DNA of 64,000 bases from NCBI RefSeq assembly GCF_042684865.1, contig NZ_JBHUML010000002.1:1302001-1366000 (forward strand), given 5' to 3'. The position numbers and the translations under genes are program-made. Of this stretch, positions 61,777-64,000 are shown piece by piece. A model generated the notes under the pieces. It was given only the letters and a program-made list of their open reading frames with translations, was not told where the DNA came from and did not search any database. Each line of letters opens with the position of its first letter. The stretch's first letter is position 1. Source of the DNA: Salibacterium lacus (GTDB lineage Bacteria; Bacillota; Bacilli; Bacillales; Marinococcaceae).

Positions 61777-63414
61777 TTACGGCAAATCTTTCGTCCGCTT
61801 TAAAAAGGAGAAACGGTCTCCCAGAATAACACCGGCCAGCCCGGTTTTCACACTCAGAATCAGGTACAGCCCGGCTCCTGCTGCAACGCTGAAAAACTCA
61901 ACAAGAAATGCATGATACCAGGATTCCAGCGGAAACATCGTCTGCGCCCCTTCTTTAACAATCACAACAGCCGCTGTCATCACCAGCGTCAATGCGGCAA
62001 TTAACAGCAGCCGTCTGGCAGGTTTTCCATAATGAAACGACGTAAAACGACCGATCCCCCGTATATTCATTCCAACAGCGGCAGCATAACCGGCAAGCGT
62101 ACTGAAACTGCCGCCGACCGGTCCCATGTAATACAAAAACAGATAAGCGGTGGCGGCTTTTATGCAAAGTCCGATAAGTAGAGAAGCCACCACGTAACGC
62201 TGTCGGTTAATGCCCTGCAGAATCGCTGCCGTCACGGAAAAAATCGAGAAAAACAAGGCAGCCGGAGCGTAATACCTCAGGATATTGCCGCCAAGCTCCA
62301 TATCATCTATGCCAAATAACACGGCAAAGGTAGGATAGGATAAAACCATCAGACCGGCCGAAGCCGGCACGGCAAGAAACAAAATGATCTGGTAAGTTTG
62401 CGTAATCTGGCGCTGCAGCAGTTCTTTGTTTCCATTTGTAAAAGCATTGGTGATGGCGGGAATCAACGTGACCGACATCGCTGTCGCCAAAGCAACCGGT
62501 ATAAGAATAAGCTTGTGCGCCGATCCTGAAAAAGCACCATATGCCCGTTCCGCTTCGCGCTGTGTAAAAGCTTCCGAAGCCGTCAATGCATTGTTGAACG
62601 TAAACAGATCCACCATCTGAAACAATGGGATGGCAAGACCTACAAAAGAAAGAGGCAGCGCGTAAGCAAGCAGCTCTTTGTACATCGAAGGTAATGAGAT
62701 ATTGTAATCCACTGTACTCTGCGCTGCTTCCTGCTCGAGGTGGCGGCGCCGCTTTTTCCAATAAATAATCAGAACAAGCAGAGAGCCAAGACCGCCCACA
62801 AACGCGCCGAATGTAGCAAATCCGACCGCTGTACCACGCTCTCCACCAAAGATATGCAGCACAGCAAAAGCCATGGATAAAATAAAGGTGATGCGGACAA
62901 CCTGCTCCACCACCTGGGAGGCCGCCGTCGGCCCCATTGACTGAAAACCCTGAAAGTAACCGCGGATAATAGACATGACAGGTACTAAAAGAAGCGCCGT
63001 ACTGACCATTCTTATAGTGAAAATGACAGATGACATGTCATTACCGCCGATCGCGTCCGGACTGGGGATAATCCACCCTGCGATAACCGGAGCCATGAAA
63101 AATAAGCCGAGAAACGCAGCCACTCCGGTCAAACTCATAATAACCAGTCCGGACTGGAACAGACGTCGTCCCGTCCGGTAATCTCCGAGCGCGTTGTATT
63201 TGGAAACAAATTTGGATACCGCCATCGGTACACCAAGCGTAGCGAGGCTCAACAAAATCGTGTAGGGCTGATAGCCGTACTGATAAAGAGCCATCCCCTG
63301 CTGCCCGACGAGGGCAACAAAAGGAAACACAAAGATCATCCCAAGAAACTTGGATGAAAACTGGGCCAGCGACAGGATCATCGTGCCCCGTAAAAATTTA
63401 TTAGAATCGGGCAT
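61777..63414 (-). CDS. ytgP: Lipid II flippase, MurJ-like (YtgP)
   Basis: 545 residues, MOP-superfamily with about 14 membrane segments. The start MPDSNKFLRGTMILSLAQFSSKFLGMIFVFPFVALVGQQGMALYQYGYQPYTI matches the YtgP/MurJ family. It flips lipid II across the membrane in B. subtilis, where it is redundant with AmJ. ATG at 63414 has TTGGAG 8 nt upstream; a GTG at 63423 is possible. Confidence 0.92.
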   Translation of the reverse strand: MPDSNKFLRGTMILSLAQFSSKFLGMIFVFPFVALVGQQGMALYQYGYQPYTILLSLATLGVPMAVSKFVSKYNALGDYRTGRRLFQSGLVIMSLTGVAAFLGLFFMAPVIAGWIIPSPDAIGGNDMSSVIFTIRMVSTALLLVPVMSIIRGYFQGFQSMGPTAASQVVEQVVRITFILSMAFAVLHIFGGERGTAVGFATFGAFVGGLGSLLVLIIYWKKRRRHLEQEAAQSTVDYNISLPSMYKELLAYALPLSFVGLAIPLFQMVDLFTFNNALTASEAFTQREAERAYGAFSGSAHKLILIPVALATAMSVTLIPAITNAFTNGNKELLQRQITQTYQIILFLAVPASAGLMVLSYPTFAVLFGIDDMELGGNILRYYAPAALFFSIFSVTAAILQGINRQRYVVASLLIGLCIKAATAYLFLYYMGPVGGSFSTLAGYAAAVGMNIRGIGRFTSFHYGKPARRLLLIAALTLVMTAAVVIVKEGAQTMFPLESWYHAFLVEFFSVAAGAGLYLILSVKTGLAGVILGDRFSFLKRTKDLP

Positions 63415-63480
63415 GGTTTCCACTCCAATTGTCAGTGCTGAAGGTATATATCACTCGACATTTTACCACAATCTGCATAG

Positions 63481-63894
63481 TTACACTTCTGTTGTATCGG
63501 TGATACCCTTCACATACATGGAACGTCTGCGTGGACCATCAAATTCGCAGAAATAAATGCCCTGCCATGTGCCGAGCACAATCTTTCCCTTTTCTACAAT
63601 CAGTGTCTGCTGGGTGCCGACAGTGGACGCTTTTAGATGGGAAGCCGAATTGCCTTCACCGTGCTGGTACTTCGGATGGTTCCACGGATACACCTCATCA
63701 AGCTTCATAAGCATGTCATGCAACACGTCCGGATCTGCGTTTTCATTAACCGTAATACCTGCGGTTGTGTGCGGGCAGTAAACGACAAGGATACCGTTTT
63801 GCATCTTTTGTTTATGCACCCACTGCTGTATGTCTTCTGTCACATCCACCATCTCGTCATGCTGTGATGTAGAAACGGTCATTTTTTCAAGCAT
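63481..63894 (-). CDS. yjbQ: YjbQ (UPF0047) family protein
   Basis: 137 residues, the family length. Conserved NGILVVYCPHTTAGITVNENADPDV and WQGIYFCEFDGPRRR mark the UPF0047 family, which has a thiamine-phosphate synthase-like activity in some members. AAGGAGG lies 9 nt before the ATG. It lies 66 nt upstream of the MurJ-like gene on the same strand. Confidence 0.9.
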   Translation of the reverse strand: MLEKMTVSTSQHDEMVDVTEDIQQWVHKQKMQNGILVVYCPHTTAGITVNENADPDVLHDMLMKLDEVYPWNHPKYQHGEGNSASHLKASTVGTQQTLIVEKGKIVLGTWQGIYFCEFDGPRRRSMYVKGITDTTEV

Positions 63895-63990
63895 TCAACA
63901 CCCTCCTTCAGGCTTTGACAATCTCTTTCTTTCTGTATAACCTTAGCGTATCATTTATAGTAGAACTGATTAAATAAGGCGGGAATAAAC

Positions 63991-64000
63991 ATGACGTATC
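63991..64000 (+). CDS. Start of a further gene (runs off window)
   Basis: ATG with AAGGCGGG 8 nt upstream, reading MTY at the window end. Too short to identify. A plus-strand TTGACA at 63915-63920 lies upstream but pairs poorly with a -10 box. Confidence 0.4.

Overview
The window is a single stretch of Bacillaceae (Firmicutes) chromosome. Gene content and order largely follow the ackA-ytxK-tpx-ytfJI-yteJ-sppA-thiI-iscS-ezrA-hisJ-refZ-ytsP-ytrP-rpsD-tyrS-acsA-acuABC-motPS-ccpA-aroA-ytxHG-murC-sftA-ytpRQ-ytoQP-ytnP-trmB-ytmP-thpR-ytgP block known from Bacillus subtilis. The Na+-type stator MotPS, an AbgT transporter and acidic protein tails would suit a salt- or alkali-adapted member of the family, but that is inference. 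GC looks moderate, and there are no rRNA or tRNA genes, no transposase, no phage genes and no CRISPR array.

Layout. 1-13 kb: minus-strand housekeeping genes (acetate kinase fragment, methyltransferase YtxK, thiol peroxidase, sporulation protein YtfJ, SppA, an amidohydrolase, ThiI/IscS for tRNA thiolation, EzrA), then hisJ and refZ. 13-23 kb: free-Met-sulfoxide reductase, a GAF-GGDEF protein, rpsD with a long leader, an AbgT transporter, tyrS behind a tyrosine T-box, and a class A PBP with a fibronectin-III-like domain and acidic tail. 23-32 kb: the acetyl-CoA synthetase acetylation/deacetylation switch (acsA against acuABC), motPS, ccpA and the fused chorismate mutase/DAHP synthase. 32-45 kb: an FtsA-like actin-fold protein carrying five or six 60-residue C-terminal modules, ytxHG, murC, a small accessory cluster (unknown 221-aa protein, nicotinate phosphoribosyltransferase, 62-aa protein), sftA, ytpRQ and an orphan PTS IIC protein. 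45-54 kb: ytoQ, a DUF84 phosphatase, ytoP, ytzB, the fruRKA operon, the lactonase ytnP, trmB and ytmP. 54-64 kb: purU, a NERD-type protein, an lrgAB pair, thpR, a cysteine-synthase homologue, ytzE, a pseudouridine synthase, a SEDS glycosyltransferase, the MurJ homologue and yjbQ.

How the genes work together. Carbon overflow and its control are strongly represented: ackA, acsA/acuABC, ccpA, and a fru operon with a visible cre site. Cell-envelope growth and division form a second theme: ezrA, refZ, a PBP, murC, sftA, SEDS plus MurJ, the FtsA-like protein and lrgAB.

The most unusual things seen are: eight copies of a 13-nt motif phased at 21 nt between tpx and ytfJ (2020-2176); the FtsA-like protein with tandem C-terminal modules (32445-34622); a 93-nt repeat that includes a terminator and occurs twice; a hairpin array upstream of murC (37217-37505); and several structured leaders (purU, cysteine synthase homologue, ytzE, rpsD) that match no riboswitch class I can name.
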